From: Sphingobacterium sp. N143
GTDB lineage: Bacteria > Bacteroidota > Bacteroidia > Sphingobacteriales > Sphingobacteriaceae
Assembly (NCBI RefSeq): GCF_030325625.1
Contig: NZ_JACAIS010000003.1
Span: forward strand, 496,001 to 560,000
Direction: 5' to 3'
Length of the DNA: 64,000 nt
Below are positions 44,869 through 54,161 of this stretch, piece by piece. Within the stretch, counting starts at the first letter, position 1. Every line of letters begins with the position of its first letter. The notes beneath the pieces are model-generated. The model searched no databases, was not told the DNA's origin, and saw nothing but the letters and a program-made list of their open reading frames with translations. Made by a program: the position numbers and the translations under genes.

Positions 44869-46167
44869 ATGATCGGTCAACTTATATTTGCATTGTGTTT
44901 TGCAGGGTCATTATTCTTTTTCAGCAAAAATGCAAAACAGATTTATAGAAATATTCGACTGGGCAGAGCGGTAGACCGCTTCGACAAACCTTCCGAACGC
45001 TGGAGAACGATGTTATTAATTGCTTTTGGACAAAAGAAAATGTTCAAACGGATTACTCCAGCTTTATTACATTTATTTGTTTATCTCGGTTTTGTGATCA
45101 TCAATATTGAAATGCTGGAAATTGTTATTGATGGATTGTTCGGAACCCATCGGATATTTTCATTCTTGGGAGGTTTTTATGACTTTTTGATCGGATCATT
45201 TGAGTGGTTGGCCCTGGCTGTGCTCCTATCTTGTTTGGTTTTCCTCATCCGCAGAAACATCGTTAAAGTAAATCGTCTGCAGAGTAAAGAACTTGATCAT
45301 TGGCCCAAGACAGATGCCAATCTCATTTTAGTCACAGAGATCTTACTCATGTCGGCATTTTTGATGATGAATGCCGCTGATCTTAAACTACAGCTTTATG
45401 GATTTGAACATTTTAAGTCCGTTGGATCGTTTCCGGTCAGTCAATATTTGCTGCCCTATCTTCCAACTTCGACCAGTACGTTATATATGATCGAAAGATC
45501 CTGTTGGTGGTTCCATATAATGGGGGTTTTAGCGTTTTTAAACTATCTCCCCTATTCAAAACATTTGCATATTATACTCGCTTTTCCAAACACATACTTT
45601 TCGAATTTGGATCCTAAGGGGAAATTATCCAACATGACTACTGTAACCAATGAAGTAAAAGCAATGCTCGACCCAAGCTTTACGCCCCCCCCGTCAGATG
45701 CAATCATCCGTTTTGGTGCCAAAGACGTTCAGGATTTAACATGGAAGAATCTTCTTGATGCCTATACCTGTACCGAATGCGGCCGGTGTACTGCTTCCTG
45801 CCCTGCTAATATCACAGGAAAACTGCTATCGCCCCGAAAAATAATGATGGATACTCGGGATAGAGCCACTGAAGTAGGTCATAACATTAAGAAAAATGGA
45901 GGCTTTGTCGAAGATAGCAAATCTCTTATCGATAATTATATCAGTAGAGAAGAACTCTGGGCCTGTACGAGTTGTAATGCTTGCGTCGAGCAGTGTCCTG
46001 TCAATATTAATCCATTGGACATTATCATCGAGCTTCGCCGCTTTGCGGTCATGGAAGAATCTCAGGCTCCCACTAGTATAAATAATATGTTTGGAAATAT
46101 TGAGAATAATGGTGCTCCATGGAAATATGCACAAATGGATCGTGCCAATTGGACTCAACAACAATAG
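44869..46167 (+). CDS. Membrane Fe-S oxidoreductase, heterodisulfide-reductase-like
   Basis: 432 residues. About five transmembrane helices in the first 230 residues resemble a nitrate-reductase gamma/HdrE-like cytochrome module. Two 4Fe-4S clusters follow: CTECGRCTASCP (C301, 304, 307, 311) and CTSCNACVEQCP (C366, 369, 372, 376). With the CCG protein encoded next, it likely passes electrons between a soluble donor and the quinone pool. Its partner donors are unknown. The spacing to the next gene is 8 bases. Confidence 0.85.
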   Translation: MIGQLIFALCFAGSLFFFSKNAKQIYRNIRLGRAVDRFDKPSERWRTMLLIAFGQKKMFKRITPALLHLFVYLGFVIINIEMLEIVIDGLFGTHRIFSFLGGFYDFLIGSFEWLALAVLLSCLVFLIRRNIVKVNRLQSKELDHWPKTDANLILVTEILLMSAFLMMNAADLKLQLYGFEHFKSVGSFPVSQYLLPYLPTSTSTLYMIERSCWWFHIMGVLAFLNYLPYSKHLHIILAFPNTYFSNLDPKGKLSNMTTVTNEVKAMLDPSFTPPPSDAIIRFGAKDVQDLTWKNLLDAYTCTECGRCTASCPANITGKLLSPRKIMMDTRDRATEVGHNIKKNGGFVEDSKSLIDNYISREELWACTSCNACVEQCPVNINPLDIIIELRRFAVMEESQAPTSINNMFGNIENNGAPWKYAQMDRANWTQQQ

Positions 46168-46175
46168 TTTAAAAG

Positions 46176-46976
46176 ATGGAAAATGAAATAAAAGTTCCTA
46201 CAGCCGCTGAGCTGTTGGCTAAGGGAGAAACTCCCGATATATTATTTTGGGTAGGATGTGCGGGCAGCTTTGATGAACGTGCACAAAGGATCACACGTGA
46301 TATATGTCGGATACTTCAGCATGTTGGAATCAACTATGCTATTCTTGGTACAGAGGAAAGCTGTACAGGAGACCCCGCAAAAAGAAGTGGAAATGAATTT
46401 TTATTTCAAATGCAGGCAATGATGAATATTGAAACTTTAAATGGTTATGAGATAAAAAAAATTGTCACTGCCTGTCCCCACTGCTTTAATACACTTAAAA
46501 ATGAGTATCCTGCTTTGGGGGGCAATTATGAGGTCATTCATCATACGCAATTGATCCAGGACCTGATAAATGAAGGTAAATTAAAACCGGCCGATGACCA
46601 TGTTTTTAAGGGGAAGAAAATAACCTATCATGACCCATGTTACCTCGGAAGGGCAAATGAAGTCTATGAAGCACCTCGAAAAGTGCTCGAAAGCCTTGAT
46701 GCTCAACTTGTAGAATTAAAACGCTGTAAAAGTAATGGGCTCTGTTGTGGCGCTGGTGGTGGCCAGATGTTCAAAGAACCAGAAAAGGGTAAAAAAGATA
46801 TTAATATCGAACGCATTGAAGAGGTCATTGAAATAAAACCGCAGATTGTGGCTGCAGCCTGTCCTTTCTGTATGACAATGTTAAAAGACGGTGTTAAAAT
46901 AAAGGAGAAAGAGACCGAGATTGAAGTATTGGACATTGCTGAAATTACAGTAAAAGCCAATAATTTATCCAAATAA
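46176..46976 (+). CDS. CCG-domain (Fe-S) protein, HdrB/LldE-like
   Basis: 266 residues. Two cysteine-rich CCG-type domains: VGCAGSFDERAQ ... CPHCFNTLKNEYP in the first half and DPCYLGRANEVYEAPR ... CKSNGLCCGAGGGQMF ... CPFCMTMLKDG in the second. Such domains bind non-cubane Fe-S clusters in HdrB, LldE and GlpC. It forms a pair with the membrane Fe-S protein before it. No dehydrogenase gene is next to the pair in this window. Confidence 0.88.
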   Translation: MENEIKVPTAAELLAKGETPDILFWVGCAGSFDERAQRITRDICRILQHVGINYAILGTEESCTGDPAKRSGNEFLFQMQAMMNIETLNGYEIKKIVTACPHCFNTLKNEYPALGGNYEVIHHTQLIQDLINEGKLKPADDHVFKGKKITYHDPCYLGRANEVYEAPRKVLESLDAQLVELKRCKSNGLCCGAGGGQMFKEPEKGKKDINIERIEEVIEIKPQIVAAACPFCMTMLKDGVKIKEKETEIEVLDIAEITVKANNLSK

Positions 46977-47009
46977 AAAAGCGCCCCTTGCCGATTAAAT
47001 TAGGGGCGC
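46974..47009 (-). terminator. Terminator between Fe-S operon and LOG gene
   Basis: GCGCCCCT pairs with AGGGGCGC. The T run lies on the minus-strand side, so it is primarily the terminator of the LOG gene; the plus-strand transcript lacks a T tract here. Confidence 0.75.
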
Positions 47010-47152
47010 CTATGCGATTAGTTAATGTTACGGAATGAATCTGCCTATCACCCTCGTTAACATTCAAATTAATCTATTCAAAGATATAACCTTATTTCAA
47101 TATAAAGTTGTCAATTTGATGCTATTTGTTGTTAAAACGATGACTTTCGTCA

Positions 47153-47743
47153 TTAAATCTCATTTTTCTCAATCCATTTTGGCACTTGAGGTGCTTCATA
47201 CTGTTCCATTTTTACAAGCATCTCTTCAATTGTATCTGCAACCAGTAACATTTCATAGTTTTCACGTTTCAATAATCCCTCGGTTACCATATGAGCCATA
47301 AAATAGATCAAATGATCATAAAAGCCATTCATATTTACTATTCCTACTGGTTTCCTATGTAGGCCGAGCTGTGCCCAGGTAATCATTTCAAAAAGTTCCT
47401 CAAGCGTACCGAACCCGCCAGGCAATGCAATTGCGCCGTCAGCATAATCATTCATGATTTTTTTTCGGTCATGCATCGAATCTACTGTGATCAACTGGCT
47501 TACCCCAGTATGTTCTCTTTCCTTCGAATTCAAAAAATGTGGAATGACACCAACTACTTTTCCGCCTTTGGCCAATGCTCCATTTGCAATAGTCCCCATG
47601 AGCCCAACCCTCCCACCGCCATACACCAAACGGATGCCATGCTCAGCGATAACATGGCCCACATGGGTTGCCTGTTCCTCATATAGTTGTGAATTCCCTA
47701 AACTGGATGCACAAAAAACAACAATACTTTTGACTTTTTTCAT
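47153..47743 (-). CDS. LOG-family (TIGR00730) nucleotide phosphoribohydrolase
   Basis: 196 residues from ATG at 47743 (MKKVKSIVVFCASS); a TTG two codons upstream is not needed. YGGGRVGLMG and PGGFGTLEELFE (108-119) are the LOG signature motifs. Family members release adenine or cytokinin-like bases from nucleoside 5'-monophosphates. Single-gene unit. Native substrate in this organism unknown. Confidence 0.92.
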   Translation of the reverse strand: MKKVKSIVVFCASSLGNSQLYEEQATHVGHVIAEHGIRLVYGGGRVGLMGTIANGALAKGGKVVGVIPHFLNSKEREHTGVSQLITVDSMHDRKKIMNDYADGAIALPGGFGTLEELFEMITWAQLGLHRKPVGIVNMNGFYDHLIYFMAHMVTEGLLKRENYEMLLVADTIEEMLVKMEQYEAPQVPKWIEKNEI

Positions 47744-47960
47744 ACACAAGTATAATTAAAAAATAAGCTATTTCAACGGATATCCTCATCCGTAAATTTT
47801 CAGCAGCGCCAAAATTTAGTCTTTCCTTCGTAATTCATAATGGTTGAATAACTTCACCTTTTTCTTGTCCTATGTAAAGCTTTAAAAAACAAAATTAGAT
47901 TATAATTGTAAAAATAAAGTGACATCATTTTTAATTATTTTTTAAATCTAATAAACAACT

Positions 47961-48638
47961 ATGCACCCCATTATGAACATGATAGCGATGGCCGGCTTAA
48001 GCGCAGTAGTCCTATCCTCCACTCCTACAGATCACAAGGCTGTAAACTATACTGAATACAGCAGTTCGATCACGACAGAATCACAGGCAGTGTTAACTGA
48101 ACAGGTAAATACCGATTCGCTTTTACAATATTTTGATCAAACCACTACGGAGCTCGAAAAGCAGGTGAAGGGCTTGAGTGAGGCTCAATTACAATTTAAA
48201 CCTGCAGCTGACAAATGGTCAATCAGCCAGTGCCTAGAACATATTATACTGTCTGAACGTATGATATTTGATATGGCAAAGGCAGCTTTGGCAAAAGCAC
48301 CACAACCAGACAGAAAAGCTGAAGTAAAAATGACTGATGAAAATTTGAAGACCACACTTACAGACCGCAGCCATAAATTCCAGGCACCAAAAGAGCTGCA
48401 ACCAAGCGGCATATACAAAAATGCGGAAACAGCCTTAACAGATTTCCGTGCCGCGCGTCAGCCAGTTCTGGATTACATCAAAAAAGCAGATGCAGAAGAT
48501 CTTCGTAACCATATCAATGATTACCCAACAGGTGTTGTCGACGGTTATCAAGGATTGATGTTTATTGCTGCACATTGTGCAAGACACACCAAACAGATTG
48601 AAGAAGTAAAATCTAATCCTAACTTTCCAAAACAATAG
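47961..48638 (+). CDS. Secreted DinB-family protein
   Basis: 225 residues. A hydrophobic N-terminus (NMIAMAGLSAVVLSS) acts as signal peptide. The four-helix DinB fold is seen from about residue 50, with likely metal ligands H94 (CLEHIILSE), H205 and H209 (AAHCARHTKQ). DinB-like proteins often act as thiol-dependent transferases, but activity is unproven. It is followed within 4 bases by an SRPBCC gene, so both are one operon. Confidence 0.8.
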   Translation: MHPIMNMIAMAGLSAVVLSSTPTDHKAVNYTEYSSSITTESQAVLTEQVNTDSLLQYFDQTTTELEKQVKGLSEAQLQFKPAADKWSISQCLEHIILSERMIFDMAKAALAKAPQPDRKAEVKMTDENLKTTLTDRSHKFQAPKELQPSGIYKNAETALTDFRAARQPVLDYIKKADAEDLRNHINDYPTGVVDGYQGLMFIAAHCARHTKQIEEVKSNPNFPKQ

Positions 48639-48642
48639 AAAG

Positions 48643-49095
48643 ATGAAAAAATTAACGTATCAGATTACCATCACCGCGCCTGTCGAACAAGTATTTAAAG
48701 CAATGCTCACGAAAGAATCGTACAAGCAATGGACAGCAGCTTTTAATCCTACCTCTGATTTTGAAGGAAGCTGGGGAAAGGGTGAAAAAATTTATTTTGT
48801 CGGTACAAACGAAAAGGGAGAAAAAGAAGGAATGGTATCCGAAATTGCAGATTATATTCCCAACAAATATGTATCCATTCGTCATTTTGGTATTTTGGAT
48901 AAGGGTAAAGAGGTAACCGAGGGGCCAGCTGTAGAAGGTTGGGCCGGAGCGCTGGAAAATTACTCTTTTACTGATCTGAATGGTCAGACCCAGCTCAATG
49001 TAGAGGTGGATACCAATGAAGAATATATAGATTATTTTGATGATGCTTGGCCAAAGGCCTTGCAAAAACTGAAAGAAATCTGTGAAAGATCTTGA
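48643..49095 (+). CDS. SRPBCC/AHSA1-like START-domain protein
   Basis: 150 residues. LTYQITITAPVEQVFKAMLTKESYKQWTAAFNPTSDFEGSWGKGEKIYFVG is the classic SRPBCC beginning, ending with a long C-terminal helix (AWPKALQKLKEICE). Such proteins bind hydrophobic ligands or Hsp90-like partners. No catalytic residues can be named. Second gene after the DinB gene. Confidence 0.85.
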   Translation: MKKLTYQITITAPVEQVFKAMLTKESYKQWTAAFNPTSDFEGSWGKGEKIYFVGTNEKGEKEGMVSEIADYIPNKYVSIRHFGILDKGKEVTEGPAVEGWAGALENYSFTDLNGQTQLNVEVDTNEEYIDYFDDAWPKALQKLKEICERS

Positions 49096-49205
49096 TGGTA
49101 TTCCTTACAGTTTAAATTTAGTTACAGCATACGCCATGGTGACATATCCTTATCATAGCACATGCTGTCAAATCGTACTTTGACGGCAATAACTAGCTAA
49201 AACTT

Positions 49206-49233
49206 AAAAAGGAGACGAGTACGTCTCCTTTTT
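49206..49233 (+). terminator. Terminator after the DinB/SRPBCC operon
   Basis: AAAAAGGAGACG and CGTCTCCTTTTT pair around a 4-base loop. Confidence 0.9.
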
Positions 49234-49413
49234 ATAACTGTTTTAAGTGCCGGTCAGCATACTTTTTTCACATGATTTAGAGCAAGATTTGAAGAATTTA
49301 TTGCAGGCATTCAGTTGAAAATATTGATGAAATAGCGATTTAATCAACTTGATTCGTTTATATAATCCAAGTCTTTATCATACCAATATCAAGGTTATAT
49401 TATTAGATTTTAT

Positions 49414-49703
49414 TTAAGGGTAAATATTAACTTTTTTCACAAACTTTCCGTTACTTTCTATTCTATTAAACTTGAGATTTTGTTTTGCTTCTTGAAAATC
49501 TTTTATTGAGTTTTGGAAAGAAGCAAAAACAATACTTTGAGAGGATCCATTCCTACTCAACTCTTTCAAAAAAGTATGAAAGTCAATATTGAAGCTGATT
49601 GCTGTTGTGGCTCATCAAAAATTAAAAACCTAGGATGATCCCCCCTAGTGGCTGGGATGTTTCCAATAAAGCGATATAATATGCTCACATAAATCGGATG
49701 TGA
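49414..49703 (-). pseudogene. Decayed C-terminal fragment of an SMC/RecN-like ATPase
   Basis: Read on the minus strand, one frame gives IGNIPATRGDHP and FLIFDEPQQQSAS, which has the form of a Walker B strand plus the following D-loop of ABC/SMC-type ATPases. After a one-base shift near 49,585 the next frame continues IDFHTFLKELSRNGSSQ and SIVFASFQNSIKDFQEAKQ to a stop at 49,414. No start or P-loop region is found upstream, so only the C-terminus remains. The family is inferred from the motif; a large defence or repair ATPase is the likely ancestor. Confidence 0.6.
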
Positions 49704-50072
49704 GCACTGCCTGAACTGTCAAATCTTATATCTTTATATTACTAATCTCCTGACGAGTTTCACTCAATCTAATGTTACCCACACAACTATAAGTATCAAT
49801 TTTTAAGCTATACAGTTTAGCGAAGCTCATCTGATACATAAGAAAAAACTTGCTTGATTTCCAAAGCTCCACAATTATCAGTCAGTAATGTTGTTATTTA
49901 TGAGATAATTTCTTCATTTGTTCTCAGACTTTATTGTATAACTTTTAACAATATATTTATAAAAACTTTATGTTCGGGCTTCATAATCTTATCTGGCCAG
50001 ACAAAGAAAAATAATTATTCAGCATTGTGATGGTTACCCATTTCTAAAATCGTACTTTAGCATAAAAAAGAA
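49704..50072. other. Gap before the AraC gene
   Basis: About 370 bases, AT-rich, with no frame or RNA that I can support. It may contain further decayed sequence of the ATPase gene that is too altered to read by eye. Confidence 0.4.
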
Positions 50073-50911
50073 ATGACGGATTTTCCAATTATAAATATGA
50101 ACCATTTTCTGAACGAAAAATCGGCAAGTAAAAACGGTTTTTTATTTTCGGAATTGCATGGCCCACATGTTATTAACAAACCGCATCAGCACTTTTTTTC
50201 TTGTTGGTATTGTTTGAAAACGGAGGTGGTACACATTCTATCGATTTTAAAAGCTATCCTATTACCAATTTTCAAATGCACATTTTGTTTCCTAATCAGA
50301 TACACAGTTGGAAAGTGAAAGCGAGGAGCAAAGCCTATCAATTGATGATTGACAAAGCGTATTTTGAGAAACTTTCATTACATTTCAGACATTCTTTTGC
50401 GTATTACTGGCAACATCCCGCCATTTTGCTTTCGCCCAAAATATTTGCCAATTTACTGTACGAATTTAAAGCCATTCAAGAAGAGTTGACCTCAGAAAAC
50501 GGTCTTGTCGATTTGATACGAGCTCGTACTTTTGTCATTGCTTCTATCCTAAGTAAAGAAGTAGAGAAAAACATTTTGGACGATACCAAAAACCCGTATA
50601 GTTCGCGATTGATACAGTTTCAAGAGTTGATAGATGTTTATTTTCGGGAAGAAAAAAGCATCGAATTTTATGCCGAAAAACTGCATATTTCTGCCAGCCA
50701 GTTGTCTAAAATCTGTCGTAAATATTTACAGGCATCTCCCGCACAACTCATTCATCAACGTTGTGTTTTAGAAGCAAAACGTTTGTTGAAATCCACCGAT
50801 TTATCTATCAAAGAAATTGCTTATCAATTAGGCTTTGCCGATGCACCCTATTTCACTAACTTTTTCAAGAAAAACACGGGAATGAACCCAAGTGGTTTTA
50901 AAACAGAATGA
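50073..50911 (+). pseudogene. AraC-family regulator broken by a frameshift
   Basis: The first frame (from ATG 50073) reads MTDFPIINMNHFLNEK ... HGPHVINKPHQH, the start of an AraC cupin-type sensor domain. The family would continue FFLLVLFENGGGTHSIDF, but that is in another frame, opening at about 50,195. The switch lies at a T7 run (50,193-50,199), consistent with loss of one base. The second frame is intact to a normal double HTH at the C-terminus (LSIKEIAYQLGFADAPYFTNFFKKNTGMNPSGF). It lies upstream of the MFS gene and was probably its regulator. A sequencing error at the homopolymer is an alternative. Confidence 0.8.
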
Positions 50912-50966
50912 CGGATTTTACAAGTCAATGCGTTAATGCTTCAATCTTCAAGCGCTTCTTTTACTC

Positions 50967-50974
50967 TAAATTTG
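50967..50974 (+). promoter_or_regulatory. -7 box TAAATTTG before the MFS gene
   Basis: Matches TAnnTTTG, 23 bases before the ATG at 50,997. Confidence 0.4.
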
Positions 50975-50996
50975 CAACATAATTTAAGAATAGAAA

Positions 50997-52220
50997 ATGA
51001 AGTCTAATTTAACAATCGACAATACAACAACAATACAACCATCTGTTGAAACATCCTCAAAACCAACGCTAACACGCGGTTTACTTTGGCTAATGACCAT
51101 TACTACGGGTATCGTAGTGGGTAATAATTATTACAACCAACCGCTTTTGGGGTTAATGGCAAAAGATTTTCAGGTTTCCGAAGCGCAAATCTCTATGATT
51201 GCTATGCTAACGCAAATTGGTTTTGCTTTAGGATTGCTATTTATCGTGCCGTTGGGCGATATGATCCGTCGTAAAAAATTGATCCTTTGCGTTTTTGTCG
51301 CTATGATTATTTCCCTTTTCGGAATGGTTGCTGCACCCAATTTGCCTTTGCTTTATGTTGCCAGTTTTATGATTGGTTTTAGCTCGGTAGTGCCGCAAAT
51401 GTTTGTGCCTTTAACCGCCGAATTAGCTACGGACGACAAACGAAGCGCTGCTATTGGAATGGTAATGAGTGGTTTGCTGTTGGGGATTTTGCTATCTCGT
51501 GTTATCGCAGGTTTCATTGGCGAAATATGGGGTTGGAAAATGGTATATTACTTGGCAATTGTTTCAATGTTTATTTTGATGTTATTAATGGGAATTAAAT
51601 TACCTGATGTAAAACCCAATTTCAAAGGAAGTTACGGACAATTAATGAAATCTTTAGCGCATTTGGTACGCACACAACCTGTGTTAAGATTGGCAGCTTT
51701 TCGTGGAGCAATGGCGTTTGCAGGTTTCAGCGGATTGTGAATTGCCTTGGTTTTCCATTTAGAAAAAGAACCTTTCAATGCCGGTGCATCTGTTGCCGGA
51801 GCCTTTGGTGTAGTAGGTGCTGCGGGTGCTTTAGCCGCATCTATGGTAAGTAGAGTGCAGAAAAGAATTCCGCTTCAAAAAGTAATCTCATATTCTATTT
51901 ATATGATGATTATCAGTTGGATTATTTTCCTTTTTGTTGGTTACACCTATATTGGGTTGATCGTTGGTGTGATCTTGTTAGACTTAGGTTTACAAGCTTC
52001 GCACATTAGTAACCAATCTACGTTTTTTGCCCTAAACATTGGCGCTACCAACCGATTGAACACCGTTTATATGTTCAGTTATTTTGTGGGTGGTTCTTTG
52101 GGAACTTTCTTGGCATCGCAAGCCTGGAAATATTTTCAATGGGAAGGCGTAGTAGGTTTAGGACTTATTTGTAGCTTTTTAGTACTTATTGCGCACCTTC
52201 GATACGCAAAAAAAGATTAA
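50997..52220 (+). pseudogene. MFS exporter interrupted by an in-frame TGA
   Basis: Two open parts in the same frame: 247 residues ending FAGFSGL, then TGA at 51738-51740, then IALVFHLEKEPFNAGASVAGAFG to 52220. Together they make one normal 407-residue MFS carrier with 12 helices; motif A-like GDMIRRKK and the drug/sugar-efflux features lie in the first half. The TGA most likely replaced TGG (Trp). A functional protein would need read-through or reversion. It sits between the AraC gene and the amidinotransferase gene, 51 bases from the latter. Confidence 0.85.
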
Positions 52221-52270
52221 ATTCAACCATTTATAGAAAAGAAACATATTCCATTTAAAAAGATAAAACA

Positions 52271-53254
52271 ATGACAACTTCAAATAAAATATTTGTTCAG
52301 AACGAATTTGCTCCATTAAAGAAAGTGGTTTTGGCAGCGTCTGAATTTGGTTATCCAGTAGAAGTAAGACCCGAAGATCTTCGTTTTTTAGACGAAGCAG
52401 CAATTGAAGATTCTGCAATCAACAAAGGAAAAGATTATAGCGAAGCGCATCCCGAAATTCAGGCACAATGGGAATTAGAACGTGTCAATTTAAAAAAAAT
52501 GCTCGAAAAACACGGTGTAGAAGTGGTAGAAGCCCGCAAACTAACCGATGCCGAAAAGCAATTTAATCCAAAAGATGGGTATGCCAATTTCTTTACCCGC
52601 GATCCGTTTTTTGTAGTAGGAAATTATGTGGTAGAAGCAGCAATGCGTTTTTTACACCGTCGCCACGAAGTTTGGCCTTTGCGAGATTTGTTATGGAAAG
52701 CCGTAGAAAAAGCAGATTGTACCTACGTATCGGCTCCTTTTCCGCAAGTAGCGCCAGCGGATGATTTAACTTTAGGCAACGGTTCGTTTATTGAAGGAGG
52801 CGATGTTTTGGTGTTGGATAAACACGTGTTGGTAGGTAACTCTGGTTTGGCGTCTAACGATCGTGGTTTTCAGTGGTTATCAAAACTGCTTTCGCCATTG
52901 GGCTATACGGTAGAACAAGTGCGTTTTCATCCTGATATTTTGCATTTAGATTGTGCTTTGGGCTTGATAAAACCAGGTTTGATGGTGGTTTGCAATGATG
53001 CTTTCTTAGACGGTATTCCAGCCGTTGTAAAAGATTGGACGCCAATTCATGTTACCTTAGAAGAAGCCAGCAATTTAGCAACCAACGGTTTGCCGCTTTC
53101 GCAAGAAGTGTATGTTACCGATCCTGTTTTTAAACACATTGGCGATCAAATCGAACAACATGGCGTAACGGTAGAATATGTAGATTTTAAAATCACGCGT
53201 AGCTTTGGCGGATCTTTCCGTTGCAGCACACAGCCGCTGTTGCGTTGTGAGTAG
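52271..53254 (+). CDS. Amidinotransferase/arginine-deiminase-fold enzyme
   Basis: 327 residues. The fold's catalytic set is present: NFFTRDPFFVVG (Asp111), GSFIEGGDVLVLD (Glu175, Asp178), DILHLDCALG (His225) and FGGSFRCSTQPLLR (Cys318). This is the family of arginine:glycine amidinotransferase, dimethylarginine dimethylaminohydrolase and arginine deiminase. The exact reaction and substrate are not clear. An AraC regulator and an MFS carrier precede it, suggesting a three-gene module for a guanidino compound. Unlike its neighbours it is intact. Confidence 0.8.
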   Translation: MTTSNKIFVQNEFAPLKKVVLAASEFGYPVEVRPEDLRFLDEAAIEDSAINKGKDYSEAHPEIQAQWELERVNLKKMLEKHGVEVVEARKLTDAEKQFNPKDGYANFFTRDPFFVVGNYVVEAAMRFLHRRHEVWPLRDLLWKAVEKADCTYVSAPFPQVAPADDLTLGNGSFIEGGDVLVLDKHVLVGNSGLASNDRGFQWLSKLLSPLGYTVEQVRFHPDILHLDCALGLIKPGLMVVCNDAFLDGIPAVVKDWTPIHVTLEEASNLATNGLPLSQEVYVTDPVFKHIGDQIEQHGVTVEYVDFKITRSFGGSFRCSTQPLLRCE

Positions 53255-53399
53255 TTTTTAGAAATTACATCTTACCATTGCATATCTAAATAAATAGTTT
53301 TCGTAAATTCAAACCGTGAAAATAATTTATGTAAACCCATTCCTTACAACAACGTCTTTAAGTTTTGGGCAGACAGCGCTTTATAAATTTATAAAATTC

Positions 53400-53740
53400 C
53401 TATTGAATAAGATTTAGATTGTGAACCTGGTTTAATTTCTTCAATCTAAATTTTTCCTGATCAGCAATTATTCTTTGAAAAGAATATTGCTCCGACCTGA
53501 TTATCATTTTCCAGATTATAATGGCAATTTTTCTAGCTGTTGCTGTAACAGCTAAGACACTATCCTCTTTTAACACTATTCTTTAAAGGATAACAGGTCG
53601 TGGTTTTTCTGATTACCAATAGTATTTGCAACATACCTTTAATGTGTAGCAATGGTATTCTTATCTTTTCTAACTCTACTGCTCGATAACAACCCCTAGC
53701 CATGATGCAAAGCTGTTTGCTGTCGGAAATTTATATATCA
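53400..53740 (-). mobile_element. Remnant of an IS110-family transposase
   Basis: Minus-strand frames contain KFPTANSFASWLGVV (about 53,690-53,735), the C-terminal SWLG motif of IS110/IS116 transposases, and VLAVTATARKIAIIIWKM (about 53,510-53,556), the following ARK-type helix, ending at a stop at 53,400. They lie in different frames with several stops, so the element is dead. Terminal repeats are not visible (IS110 elements have few or none). The region up to 54,161 holds only weak frames. Confidence 0.55.
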
Positions 53741-53955
53741 GGGCTAAAATCTTGTTTAGAAACAGGCCAAATTTCATCAGCATCCTTTTTTAACTCGACT
53801 GATGTCGGTTCCCAACCTTGTTCCTGCATCCAGTTCCCCTGTCATCGCTAATAAAATACGCTCCAAACATACAGTTTATATTTAACTACCGTTATCCCAT
53901 TTCCATATAAATCTGCACAATGAAAATATTTACTTCCTGTGGTCGTTTCTATTGG

Positions 53956-54138
53956 CTAAAAGATAGTTACATGATTTAATCGAACATGTTCATACAGTCC
54001 ATAACAATCATCCGTATAAATTACAAACACTGGCGGCCCTCCTATATGTTTACCAACCAGTGTTCGCGGCGCCTCTGTTTTCGCTTCAAAAAACCAAATT
54101 CCGTTATTATGATCTCCATTAAATTTGATATACAACAA
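53956..54138 (-). CDS. Short unrecognised frame downstream of the sugar transporter
   Basis: 60 residues with no family I know (NGDHNNGIWFFEAKTEAP, GKHIGGPPVFVIYTDD). It lies 23 bases past the transporter stop in the same direction. It may be a fragment of a decayed gene in this islet or a real small gene. Confidence 0.25.
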   Translation of the reverse strand: MLYIKFNGDHNNGIWFFEAKTEAPRTLVGKHIGGPPVFVIYTDDCYGLYEHVRLNHVTIF

Positions 54139-54161
54139 ACGGAGACTATATTAAAACTCCA

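Noticed and set aside
47035..47301. Small plus-strand frame between Fe-S operon and LOG gene
   Set aside because: Overlaps the LOG gene on the other strand and contains a terminator-near AT-rich start.
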